DNA of 5,720 bases from positions 1-5,720 of the forward strand of contig CAMUFS010000211.1 of NCBI GenBank assembly GCA_947088195.1, read 5' to 3'. This DNA comes from an uncultured Clostridia bacterium (lineage in GTDB: Bacteria > Bacillota > Clostridia > Lachnospirales > Lachnospiraceae). A program made the translations under genes and the position numbers. The notes under the pieces are model-generated. The model searched no databases and had not been told where the DNA came from. It worked only from the letters and a program-made list of their open reading frames with translations. Numbering within the stretch: position 1 is the first letter of the stretch; each line of letters opens with the position of its first letter. Shown here piece by piece: positions 1 to 5,668 of the stretch.

Positions 1-12
1 GACACTAAGCGG

Positions 13-64
13 GAGCGCGGTGACAGAGGACCATAACCAGTTCACTGAGCGACCCTTTTTCGAA
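13..64 (+). repeat. Left arm of a diverged inverted repeat found at both window ends
   Basis: This 52-base stretch matches the reverse complement of 5669-5720 at 41 of 52 positions without a gap, reading GAGCGCGGTGACAGAGGA here and GAGCGGGGTGACGGAGGA in the other arm. It is clearly more GC-rich than the AT-rich spacer after it. An open frame runs through it from position 2 to a TAA at 83-85 and would encode a protein tail containing SAVTEDHNQF. The other arm is open in the same register (SGVTEDYSQF). The 11 differences fall 5, 3 and 3 on codon positions one, two and three, so there is no sign of protein-level selection, and a noncoding dispersed repeat fits better. It reaches the window edge, so its outer limit is unknown. 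I do not recognise the family. Confidence 0.6.
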
Positions 65-149
65 CATGATTCTATACTTTTATAATTTCAAAAGCACATA
101 AATTTCTTTCAACAAAAATTGTAAAGTGATGTCAACATTAAAAAAGTGC

Positions 150-179
150 TTGACATAAATTATATAGTTATGGTAGAAT
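150..179 (+). promoter_or_regulatory. Sigma-70/SigA-type promoter of the tRNA-Thr gene
   Basis: A perfect -35 hexamer TTGACA (150-155) is followed by an 18-base spacer and the -10 hexamer TAGAAT (174-179). A TG at 171-172 gives an extended -10. Transcription would start near 186, about 27 bases before the mature tRNA. This is the strongest promoter match in the window, as expected for a stable RNA gene. Confidence 0.8.
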
Positions 180-188
180 ACATAACTG

Positions 189-207
189 AGCGATTACAGA
201 GATCGCT
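189..207 (+). other. Possible hairpin in the 5' leader of the tRNA precursor
   Basis: AGCGAT (189-194) and ATCGCT (202-207) form a perfect 6-base-pair stem around a 7-base loop, ending 5 bases before the mature 5' end of the tRNA. It would lie in the part of the transcript that RNase P removes. It may keep the leader from mispairing with the tRNA body, but a stem this short can arise by chance. Confidence 0.35.
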
Positions 208-212
208 AAGGT

Positions 213-285
<73 letters not shown>

Positions 286-290
286 TTAGA

Positions 291-337
291 AAAGAAAGGT
301 TTTTTGGCTGGTGAAGCTGATGAACCTTTCTTTTTTT
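291..337 (+). terminator. Intrinsic terminator of the tRNA-Thr unit
   Basis: AAAGAAAGGTT (291-301) pairs perfectly over 11 bases with AACCTTTCTTT (323-333), and an unbroken T run extends to 337. The 21-base loop contains a small inner stem (GGCT 306-309 with AGCT 315-318, including one G-U pair). It lies 6 bases after the tRNA and 60 bases before the fucO start codon, so it should separate the two transcripts, though some read-through is possible. Confidence 0.85.
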
Positions 338-346
338 GTTTCTTTG

Positions 347-355
347 TGCTATACT
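347..355 (+). promoter_or_regulatory. Candidate extended -10 promoter for fucO
   Basis: TG (347-348), one base and TATACT (350-355) make a good extended -10 element just after the tRNA terminator. The matching -35 region falls on the T-rich terminator tail and is weak (TTTCTT at 327-332). Transcription would begin near 362, leaving a leader of about 36 bases. No riboswitch or clear operator fits in that short leader. Confidence 0.45.
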
Positions 356-397
356 AGGCCTGTATGATTTTTTGAGATAGTAAAGGAGAGAAGCAAT

Positions 398-1546
398 ATG
401 GCAAACAGATTTATTCTTAATGAGACATCTTATCATGGAAAGGGAGCAGTGGATAACATTGCGCCGGAAGCAAAGGCAAGAGGATTTCAAAAGGCATTTG
501 TGTGTTCCGATCCAGATCTGCTTAAATTTGGTGTGACAGCAAAGGTTACAAAGGTTTTAGAGCAGGCGGGGCTTGCTTATGAGATCTATTCAAATATAAA
601 GGCGAATCCCACGATTGAAAATGTTCAGTCTGGCGTGGAGGCCTATAAGGCGGCGGGAGCGGATTATATTATTGCGATTGGAGGAGGCTCCTCCATGGAT
701 ACAGCGAAGGCAGTTGGTATTATTATTAATAATCCAGAATTTGCAGATGTGAGAAGTCTGGAAGGCGTGGCGGACACAAAAAATAAATGTGTGCCAATCT
801 TTGCAGTTCCTACTACAGCGGGCACGGCAGCAGAAGTGACAATCAATTATGTTATCACAGATGCAGAGAAGAACCGCAAGATGGTTTGTGTCGATCCACA
901 TGATATTCCAGTGGTTGCCTTTGTCGATCCTGATATGATGAGCACTATGCCAAAGGGGCTTACAGCAGCCACTGGCATGGATGCATTGACACATGCTATC
1001 GAAGGGTACATTACTAAGGGCGCTTGGGAATTATCAGATATGTTCCATCTCAAGGCGATTGAAATAATTGCTTCCAGTCTTCGCGGGGCGGTGGAGAATA
1101 CGCCAGAGGGAAGAGAAGGCATGGCTCTTGGACAATATGTTGCAGGTATGGGCTTTTCTAATGTGGGGCTTGGCATTGTTCATTCTATGGCACATCCTCT
1201 GGGTGCTTTGTATGATACCCCTCATGGTGTGGCAAATGCGATTATTCTCCCAACTGTAATGGAGTACAATGCCGAGGCGACTGGAGATAAATATAAATAT
1301 ATTGCACAGGCAATGGGCGTTGCTGGCACAGATTCCATGTCTGTGGAAGAATATAGAAAGGCCGCGATCGACGCTGTAAAACAGTTGTCAGAGGATGTGG
1401 GAATCCCAAAGGATTTAAAAGATATTGTGAAAAAAGAAGATATTCCATTCCTCGCGCAGTCTGCTTATGATGATGCTTGCCGTCCGGGAAATCCGAAGGA
1501 TACCAGTGTGGAAGACATCACAAAGCTTTATGAATCATTGATATAA
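398..1546 (+). CDS. fucO: Lactaldehyde reductase (L-1,2-propanediol oxidoreductase), iron-dependent group III alcohol dehydrogenase
   Basis: This cytoplasmic enzyme reduces L-lactaldehyde to L-1,2-propanediol with NADH, the redox-balancing last step of anaerobic fucose and rhamnose breakdown. The 382-residue product has the length of E. coli FucO and resembles it closely throughout, including the opening MANR-ILNET, the stretch NNPEFADVRSLEG (111-123) and GQYVAGMGFSNVGLG (245-259). The N-terminal half is the dinucleotide-binding domain, with GGGSSMD at 95-101. The C-terminal half is helical and holds the metal site. Expected Fe(II) ligands are all present: Asp195 and His199 (GMDALTH), His262 and His276 (TPHG). 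His266, also conserved in the family, is present. The ATG follows AGGAG (384-388) by 9 bases. A DUF2752-type gene begins 19 bases after the stop, so the two are probably cotranscribed. No other fucose or rhamnose gene is in the window. A different substrate, such as methylglyoxal-derived aldehydes or glycolaldehyde, remains possible. Confidence 0.95.
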   Translation: MANRFILNETSYHGKGAVDNIAPEAKARGFQKAFVCSDPDLLKFGVTAKVTKVLEQAGLAYEIYSNIKANPTIENVQSGVEAYKAAGADYIIAIGGGSSMDTAKAVGIIINNPEFADVRSLEGVADTKNKCVPIFAVPTTAGTAAEVTINYVITDAEKNRKMVCVDPHDIPVVAFVDPDMMSTMPKGLTAATGMDALTHAIEGYITKGAWELSDMFHLKAIEIIASSLRGAVENTPEGREGMALGQYVAGMGFSNVGLGIVHSMAHPLGALYDTPHGVANAIILPTVMEYNAEATGDKYKYIAQAMGVAGTDSMSVEEYRKAAIDAVKQLSEDVGIPKDLKDIVKKEDIPFLAQSAYDDACRPGNPKDTSVEDITKLYESLI

Positions 1547-1565
1547 AATAATATAGGTGGAGAAG

Positions 1566-2018
1566 ATGGCGATGTGGGAGCTTATAAAAGAGGATATTCA
1601 TAATTACTGGAAAGCGGCAGTATTTTTGCTTGTGGCAACGGTAATTTTGATTGTATGCTTTGATGGCGCCTGCATCAGCCGCATTGTGGTAGGGCTGCCT
1701 TGTCCCGCGTGTGGGATGACAAGGGCGGCCTTATTGTTTTTGTCAGGGCATTGGATAGAAAGTATTAAGATGCAACCATTCTTTGTAATTTTTGCCGTGG
1801 GAGTGGTGATGTGTGCAGGAAAGCGGTATATTTTTAGAAAAAAAGTGGGCAGATGGATTCGGACTTATATATGGATTATGCTTGTGGCAGCCATTTTATT
1901 TTATATTTATCGCATGGTACGATATTTTCCTCATACGCCACCCATGACATATAATAAAGATAATTTGGTTTTTTATATGTACTATTATATTTGTAAGATT
2001 TGGAAAGCTGTTGTATAG
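1566..2018 (+). CDS. Small DUF2752-type integral membrane protein
   Basis: The 150-residue product carries the signature GLPCPACGMTRA (43-54), which matches the CPxCGxTR motif I associate with the DUF2752 family (function unknown). About three hydrophobic segments are visible: 17-32, 70-84 and 101-117. The Cys-rich motif follows the first, and a basic stretch (KRYIFRKKVGR, 86-96) separates the second and third. The two motif cysteines (46, 49) could bind metal or undergo redox chemistry, but this is unproven. I chose ATG 1566 because the SD-like AGGTGG (1555-1560) lies just upstream. A GTG at 1557 overlaps that site and is unlikely. ATG 1572 is an alternative with longer, more usual spacing. 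The gene starts 19 bases after fucO and is probably in the same transcript, though no fucose-related role is known to me. Its end lies 11 bases from the end of the converging lipoprotein gene. Confidence 0.8.
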   Translation: MAMWELIKEDIHNYWKAAVFLLVATVILIVCFDGACISRIVVGLPCPACGMTRAALLFLSGHWIESIKMQPFFVIFAVGVVMCAGKRYIFRKKVGRWIRTYIWIMLVAAILFYIYRMVRYFPHTPPMTYNKDNLVFYMYYYICKIWKAVV

Positions 2019-2029
2019 GAATTTAATGT

Positions 2030-3322
2030 TTAATTGGCGAATTTCCTTTCATCTATTTTTTCAAAATGAATATTATTTACAGTGATTACTATATGAGTGT
2101 TGCTATTATCAACAGCAATTTCCGTCAATTTTTTTGTGACATTATTTTCATTCATTTTAAGTAGTTCTTCTGTATCCGTTTCGTTCCAAAAATCTTGTAC
2201 TTCCTTTATCATGGCTTGAATCTGGCAGTCACGCTCGCCAACTGTGACAACCTTTTGATCAGAAACATGATAAGTGAATTGGTAGTATAGACTGCACCAT
2301 GCTTCTGCACCGTTATCTGCTATTGTTTTTTGTGGAAGGTATTGGTCATAATCGGAATTTTCTTCTGGTGCTCCAGTAAATTGACTTTGAACATATTTTG
2401 CATTTTCCTTGCCGGATAGGAATGTTGTTAATTTAATAAAGGAAAGCTCGTCGTTATTAAGCAATACCTCAAAATCATCGAATGCAGTATCCTCATTAAT
2501 TCGCTCCATTCTGTCATAGTCTTCATTTGCCCATGCCAATAAAGCAGCATTAAAGTCTGCAAGTGGCATATTCTGATAATCTGATGTCTTTAATGCAAGC
2601 AAAGATTGATAATCACTTTCTGTTGCATTTGCATAAATGCGTTTTTCCGCGTGCTCTTCCTCTTCGGCTGCATGGTTTCCATTGTCGTTTCTGTCCTCCT
2701 TAGACAAAGGAAGATATGCATATTCAATTATAACATTGATTTCTGGCGTCTGCATATAGGAAGTTATCTCATCTATAGAGCTTTTGATTTCTGTCAGCAT
2801 AAGTGTCTCATTTTGCAATTCTTCTTTGGTTTTGTTATACAAAATATTGTTCAAAAAGTCTTCTACGCCTAATTGCATATCACAGTAATCCTTGACTATA
2901 ACTTTATCAGCCTCCAGAATTGTAAGCGTATAGGTATATTCCAGTATGGCGTTATTTTCCCAAGGAGAGAGATTACTTGTGGCATATCCGCTATAAGTCC
3001 AGGACTGCCATTTTGCTGCTGTAAGCGGCTCCAATACATAAAATAGGAAAGCAGCAGCTTTGTCACTGTCACGCAATTTATAAAGTGTTTCGTCTTTGGA
3101 AAGATGCTCCATAAGTTCCCTATATTCTGGTGTGTCAGTCATTTGCCATACTTTATCTTGAAATTCAGAAATCGTCATATGTTGATAGTCGTCAAATTGC
3201 AGATCCAATAGCTTTTGATAGTCCTCATTGTTAAAAGAACCACTTGCAGAGCTTGCTCTACACCCTGCTAACAATGCCAGACAAATAATGCTTGCAACTA
3301 AAAAGATAACACTGTTTTTCAT
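2030..3322 (-). CDS. Secreted lipoprotein with two diverged copies of a ~200-residue domain, function unknown
   Basis: The 430-residue protein begins with a lipoprotein signal peptide: MKN, a hydrophobic core and the lipobox LLAGC, giving a lipidated Cys21 anchored on the outer face of the membrane. The rest looks like an internal duplication. DYQKLLDLQFDDYQHM (34-49) aligns with DYQSLLALKTSDYQNM (237-252); 11 of 22 residues match across 33-54 and 236-257. Further parallels are AKWQSWTYSG (103-112) with AKYVQSQFTG (308-317), and the beta-like segments 129-150 and 347-369, each with one Cys (147, 366). A charged linker (HAAEEEEHAEKR, 217-228) separates the halves. I do not recognise a named family. 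The ATG follows AAGGAG (3337-3332) by 9 bases. The gene lies downstream of the regulator/kinase pair on the same strand but behind a terminator, so it is probably transcribed separately. An accessory sensor or target role for that system is inference from position only. Confidence 0.85.
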   Translation of the reverse strand: MKNSVIFLVASIICLALLAGCRASSASGSFNNEDYQKLLDLQFDDYQHMTISEFQDKVWQMTDTPEYRELMEHLSKDETLYKLRDSDKAAAFLFYVLEPLTAAKWQSWTYSGYATSNLSPWENNAILEYTYTLTILEADKVIVKDYCDMQLGVEDFLNNILYNKTKEELQNETLMLTEIKSSIDEITSYMQTPEINVIIEYAYLPLSKEDRNDNGNHAAEEEEHAEKRIYANATESDYQSLLALKTSDYQNMPLADFNAALLAWANEDYDRMERINEDTAFDDFEVLLNNDELSFIKLTTFLSGKENAKYVQSQFTGAPEENSDYDQYLPQKTIADNGAEAWCSLYYQFTYHVSDQKVVTVGERDCQIQAMIKEVQDFWNETDTEELLKMNENNVTKKLTEIAVDNSNTHIVITVNNIHFEKIDERKFAN

Positions 3323-3414
3323 AATTTATTTCTCCTTCCTATACCACTTTGGGTTATGCATACAGAATACCTTCACAATATGAATTGACTTTGTATTGAA
3401 TTTGTTTTTTTGAT
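3323..3414 (-). promoter_or_regulatory. Upstream region of the lipoprotein gene, with a short direct repeat
   Basis: This spacer lies between the kinase terminator and the lipoprotein start, so it should contain the lipoprotein promoter. I see no convincing -35/-10 pair; the best minus-strand pieces are TTCATA (3384-3379) with TATGCA (3362-3357) at 16 bases, a weak match. Two AATTCA copies on the minus strand (3402-3397 and 3386-3381) are 16 bases apart. They could be half-sites for an activator such as the neighbouring regulator, which would suit a weak promoter, but the spacing is not the usual 10-11 bases of OmpR-family sites. A strong SD lies at 3337-3332. Confidence 0.3.
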
Positions 3415-3458
3415 GAAAATAAAAAAACAACAGTAAAGGTTTCCTTTTTTACTGTCGT
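3415..3458 (-). terminator. Intrinsic terminator after the sensor kinase gene
   Basis: On the minus strand ACGACAGTAAA (3458-3448) pairs with TTTACTGTTGT (3437-3427) over 11 positions, followed by a T-rich tail (3426-3415). One pair is G-U in a minus-strand transcript but becomes an A-C mismatch in a plus-strand transcript, so the hairpin favours termination of the kinase operon. It begins 16 bases after the kinase stop codon. It separates the two-component genes from the lipoprotein gene. Confidence 0.85.
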
Positions 3459-3473
3459 TTTTATGTGTAAAAT

Positions 3474-4877
3474 TTAGAAATTTATTTTAAATAGCACTCC
3501 CTGCTCGGTATTACTGGCTGTTATCTTTGCACCATGCAGATCCAGAATCATTTTTATAATATACAGTCCTAATCCACTTCCTCCTGTAAGGCGATTGCGT
3601 GACTGTTCTATTCGATAGAAAGCTTCAAAAAGCTTTGGAATACTGCTATTTGGAATATGTACACCAGTATTCTCAACCGATAAATGGACAGCTTCCGACT
3701 CTGTCCACAGTTTGACTATTATGTCATTTCCCATAGGAGAATAAGCGACGGCATTGCTGATAAGGTTATCTACGACCTTTTGCAATAGCTGTGCATCACC
3801 CATTATATAGACTTCCGATGATATTATCTTTTGAAGTGCTAAGTCTTTCCCTATAATCAGATCATCAAATGCTAAGAGACGTTCCTCGACAAGCTGACTG
3901 AGAGGAAAGCGGCTTTTTGTGCAGACATATCCCGATGTTTCAAGTCGTGAAATGGTTAAAAGCTCTTGAACCATTTGTTCCAAAGTATTCATAACATTTA
4001 GAGATTCTGCAAGATAAGCGTCACGATCCTTGTACCTGCCAATCCCATACAACATTCCTTGAAGCTGACCTTTTATGATAGTAATCGGTGTTTTCAATTC
4101 ATGGGAGGCGGCGGAAAAAAAATCTATGCGCTGTCGTTCCAGCTCTCGTTCTTTATCAATATCCACTTTAAGTTGTCTGTTAGCACTTTGTAATTCTGAT
4201 AAGGCGGAGGATAGTTTTTCGGATAATTGATTTAAACTGCCGGCAAGAATACCAATTTCATCTGTGCGCTGAACCATACATAAACCGGTAAAATCCAATG
4301 ATGCCATTCTCTTTGATATTTTACTGATTTTTCTAACTGGCGTTGTCATATATATGGTGTAAAAAAAAGCCGTAATAATTGAAACGGCAACAATAATAAC
4401 ACTTAAAACAGGCAATGCTTTTTTCAGCGCCTCAACTACTTGACTTTCTTTGTCCATATTTTTTGTGATAAATAGAGTGTATTCTTCGGTATCATCTGCA
4501 AAAATTAATTTGCACCATTTTGTCGTATCATTTCTGTTATAATCCGTAATTTTTTTGCCTGTGAGCGCATCCATCTCTGGCAAGACAATTTCTGCACCAT
4601 CACTTTGAAAAAGATGATACACAAACTCGTACTCAAACTCGTCGGCAAGAATATCACAATAACTGAGAAAAACATAGGGTGCTTCATTCTTATCAAAATA
4701 GGAGATCTCATTTGCAAAATAAGGAATCATCTCATCTGCAATCGACAGATCATATCTATAAATATAAGGGGAAAATTGAAGTATGCAAAAATATGTTACA
4801 GTACAGCAAACAGCCGTTAAAATAGCAGTAATTATAAAAACTTTGACAGATAAACTGCTTCTAATTTTCTTTATCAA
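3474..4877 (-). CDS. Membrane sensor histidine kinase of a two-component system
   Basis: This 467-residue inner-membrane kinase has a standard layout. The first membrane helix is at about 12-34, an extracellular sensor region of about 120 residues (36-153) is of no type I recognise, the second helix is at about 154-176, and a HAMP linker (177-229) leads to a short coiled stretch. The dimerisation/phosphoacceptor helix carries SHELKTP with His259. The ATP-binding domain has the N box (Asn371, Asn375), a G1 box reading VENTGVHIP (401-409) in place of DxGxG, and the G2 box GGSGLGL (432-438). The start is TTG at 4877-4875, overlapping the regulator gene by 17 bases; the next in-frame ATG (codon 50) would remove the first helix. 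The SD-like run GAGGGGTGGG (4895-4886) lies 8 bases upstream, inside the regulator's RGVGYR codons, so translation is probably coupled. It most likely phosphorylates the adjacent regulator. The signal is unknown; VanS/PhoR-like kinases often sense envelope or antibiotic stress. Confidence 0.93.
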   Translation of the reverse strand: MIKKIRSSLSVKVFIITAILTAVCCTVTYFCILQFSPYIYRYDLSIADEMIPYFANEISYFDKNEAPYVFLSYCDILADEFEYEFVYHLFQSDGAEIVLPEMDALTGKKITDYNRNDTTKWCKLIFADDTEEYTLFITKNMDKESQVVEALKKALPVLSVIIVAVSIITAFFYTIYMTTPVRKISKISKRMASLDFTGLCMVQRTDEIGILAGSLNQLSEKLSSALSELQSANRQLKVDIDKERELERQRIDFFSAASHELKTPITIIKGQLQGMLYGIGRYKDRDAYLAESLNVMNTLEQMVQELLTISRLETSGYVCTKSRFPLSQLVEERLLAFDDLIIGKDLALQKIISSEVYIMGDAQLLQKVVDNLISNAVAYSPMGNDIIVKLWTESEAVHLSVENTGVHIPNSSIPKLFEAFYRIEQSRNRLTGGSGLGLYIIKMILDLHGAKITASNTEQGVLFKINF

Positions 4878-5532
4878 TTCTGTATCCCACCCCTCGAATC
4901 GTTTCTATATAGTCTGCGGCTCCAAGCTTTTTTCGCATATTTTTTATGTGTGTGTCGATAATTCTCTCGTCGCCAAAAAATTCATATTTCCAAAGCATCT
5001 GTAATAGATTTTGTCGTGTCAGTATTTGCCCTTTGTGAAGCAATAGTTCGCGCAGTATTTCAAATTCACGTGGTGTAAGACAGATGGTATCTTTTTTTGT
5101 ATAAACTTTATATGCTGCTAAATCTATCGTTAAATCTTTATAGACAATAATTTGTGAATGGTCCATTTGTCCACTGGATCGACGCAATACAGCAGCTATT
5201 TTTCGTATTAGTATGGGCATGGAAAATGGTTTTGTAATGTAATCGTCCGCTTTCAAATCGAACCCCTTAATCTGGTCATGCTCGCCATCTAATGCTGTGA
5301 GCATGATAATAGGTACATCAGATTTTTGTCGGATAACCTCACATACTCCATATCCGTCAATTTTAGGCAGCATAATATCAAGCAGCACCAAATCAAAAGA
5401 TTGTTGAGAATACACGGCAAGGGCTTCCACTCCGTCACTTGCAACAGTTACATTATAACCCGCATCACAAATAAAATCATGCAATATAGCTTGTATGGAT
5501 AAATCGTCTTCAACAATTAAAATTCTTTGCAT
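4861..5532 (-). CDS. OmpR/PhoB-family response regulator
   Basis: This 223-residue cytoplasmic transcription factor has an N-terminal receiver domain (1-118) and a C-terminal winged-helix DNA-binding domain (about 128-220). Receiver residues are complete: acidic pocket Glu8, Asp9 and Asp10 (VEDD), phosphorylated Asp52 (LLDIMLP), Thr79 (MLTA) and Lys101 (TKPF). The DNA-binding part shows LTPREFEILRELLLHKGQILTR and the recognition-helix region DTHIKNMRKKLG, ending in the typical RGVGYRI (213-219). The start at 5532 is set by a perfect AGGAGG (5545-5540) seven bases upstream and by the receiver domain starting at once (MQRILIVEDD). An in-frame ATG at 5610 would add 26 residues unlike any receiver and is unlikely. 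It is the first gene of a pair with the kinase, the order common in Firmicutes. Its targets are unknown; autoregulation and control of the downstream lipoprotein gene are plausible. Confidence 0.95.
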   Translation of the reverse strand: MQRILIVEDDLSIQAILHDFICDAGYNVTVASDGVEALAVYSQQSFDLVLLDIMLPKIDGYGVCEVIRQKSDVPIIMLTALDGEHDQIKGFDLKADDYITKPFSMPILIRKIAAVLRRSSGQMDHSQIIVYKDLTIDLAAYKVYTKKDTICLTPREFEILRELLLHKGQILTRQNLLQMLWKYEFFGDERIIDTHIKNMRKKLGAADYIETIRGVGYRIDKEN

Positions 5533-5617
5533 ACCTACACCTCCTGTTAAAAGTTTAGCACAGAAATTTGTATCTATTGTGTAGATTGAAATATTTGTAC
5601 TTTTTGTCAATTATACC
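5533..5617 (-). promoter_or_regulatory. Probable promoter and leader region of the regulator/kinase operon
   Basis: A perfect TATAAT lies at 5615-5610 on the minus strand, but the -35 position 17 bases upstream (ATACGA, 5638-5633) is poor. It would start transcription near 5603 with a leader of about 70 bases. A perfect TTGACA (5610-5605) overlaps it by one base but has no acceptable -10 at 16-18 bases. The leader holds a small inverted repeat ATCTA-CACAA-TAGAT (5586-5572) and two TACAAAT copies (5599-5593 and 5572-5566), 27 bases apart. The weak -35 would suit an activated promoter, possibly by the regulator itself. Confidence 0.35.
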
Positions 5618-5668
5618 TTATGAAAAACATGTTCGTATTTTGGTTATGTGAATAAGAAATGGAATGTT

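Noticed and set aside
338..397. Riboswitch or T-box leader before fucO
   Set aside because: The leader is about 36 bases long, too short for either, and the hairpin upstream is explained as the tRNA terminator.
590..1176. Long minus-strand frames within fucO
   Set aside because: They are antisense shadows of a strongly conserved enzyme gene, rich in Cys, His and Ile in no recognisable pattern.
2018..2046. Possible terminator between the converging DUF2752 and lipoprotein genes
   Set aside because: The only pairing (GGAATT with AATTTCC) is short, AT-rich and bulged, with no proper T run on either strand.
2606..2872. Plus-strand frame of 88 codons opposite the lipoprotein gene
   Set aside because: Its Phe- and Cys-rich translation arises from the opposite strand of an acidic lipoprotein, and no convincing ribosome binding site or family match is seen.
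3385..3413. Plus-strand promoter-like pair TTGACT, 17 bases, TTTGAT
   Set aside because: It would drive only a ~45-base transcript into the terminator hairpin, and such matches are common in AT-rich spacers.
5533..5610. Upstream ATG extension of the response regulator by 26 residues
   Set aside because: The extension is not receiver-like, while a perfect AGGAGG lies 7 bases before the internal ATG at 5532 where the domain begins.
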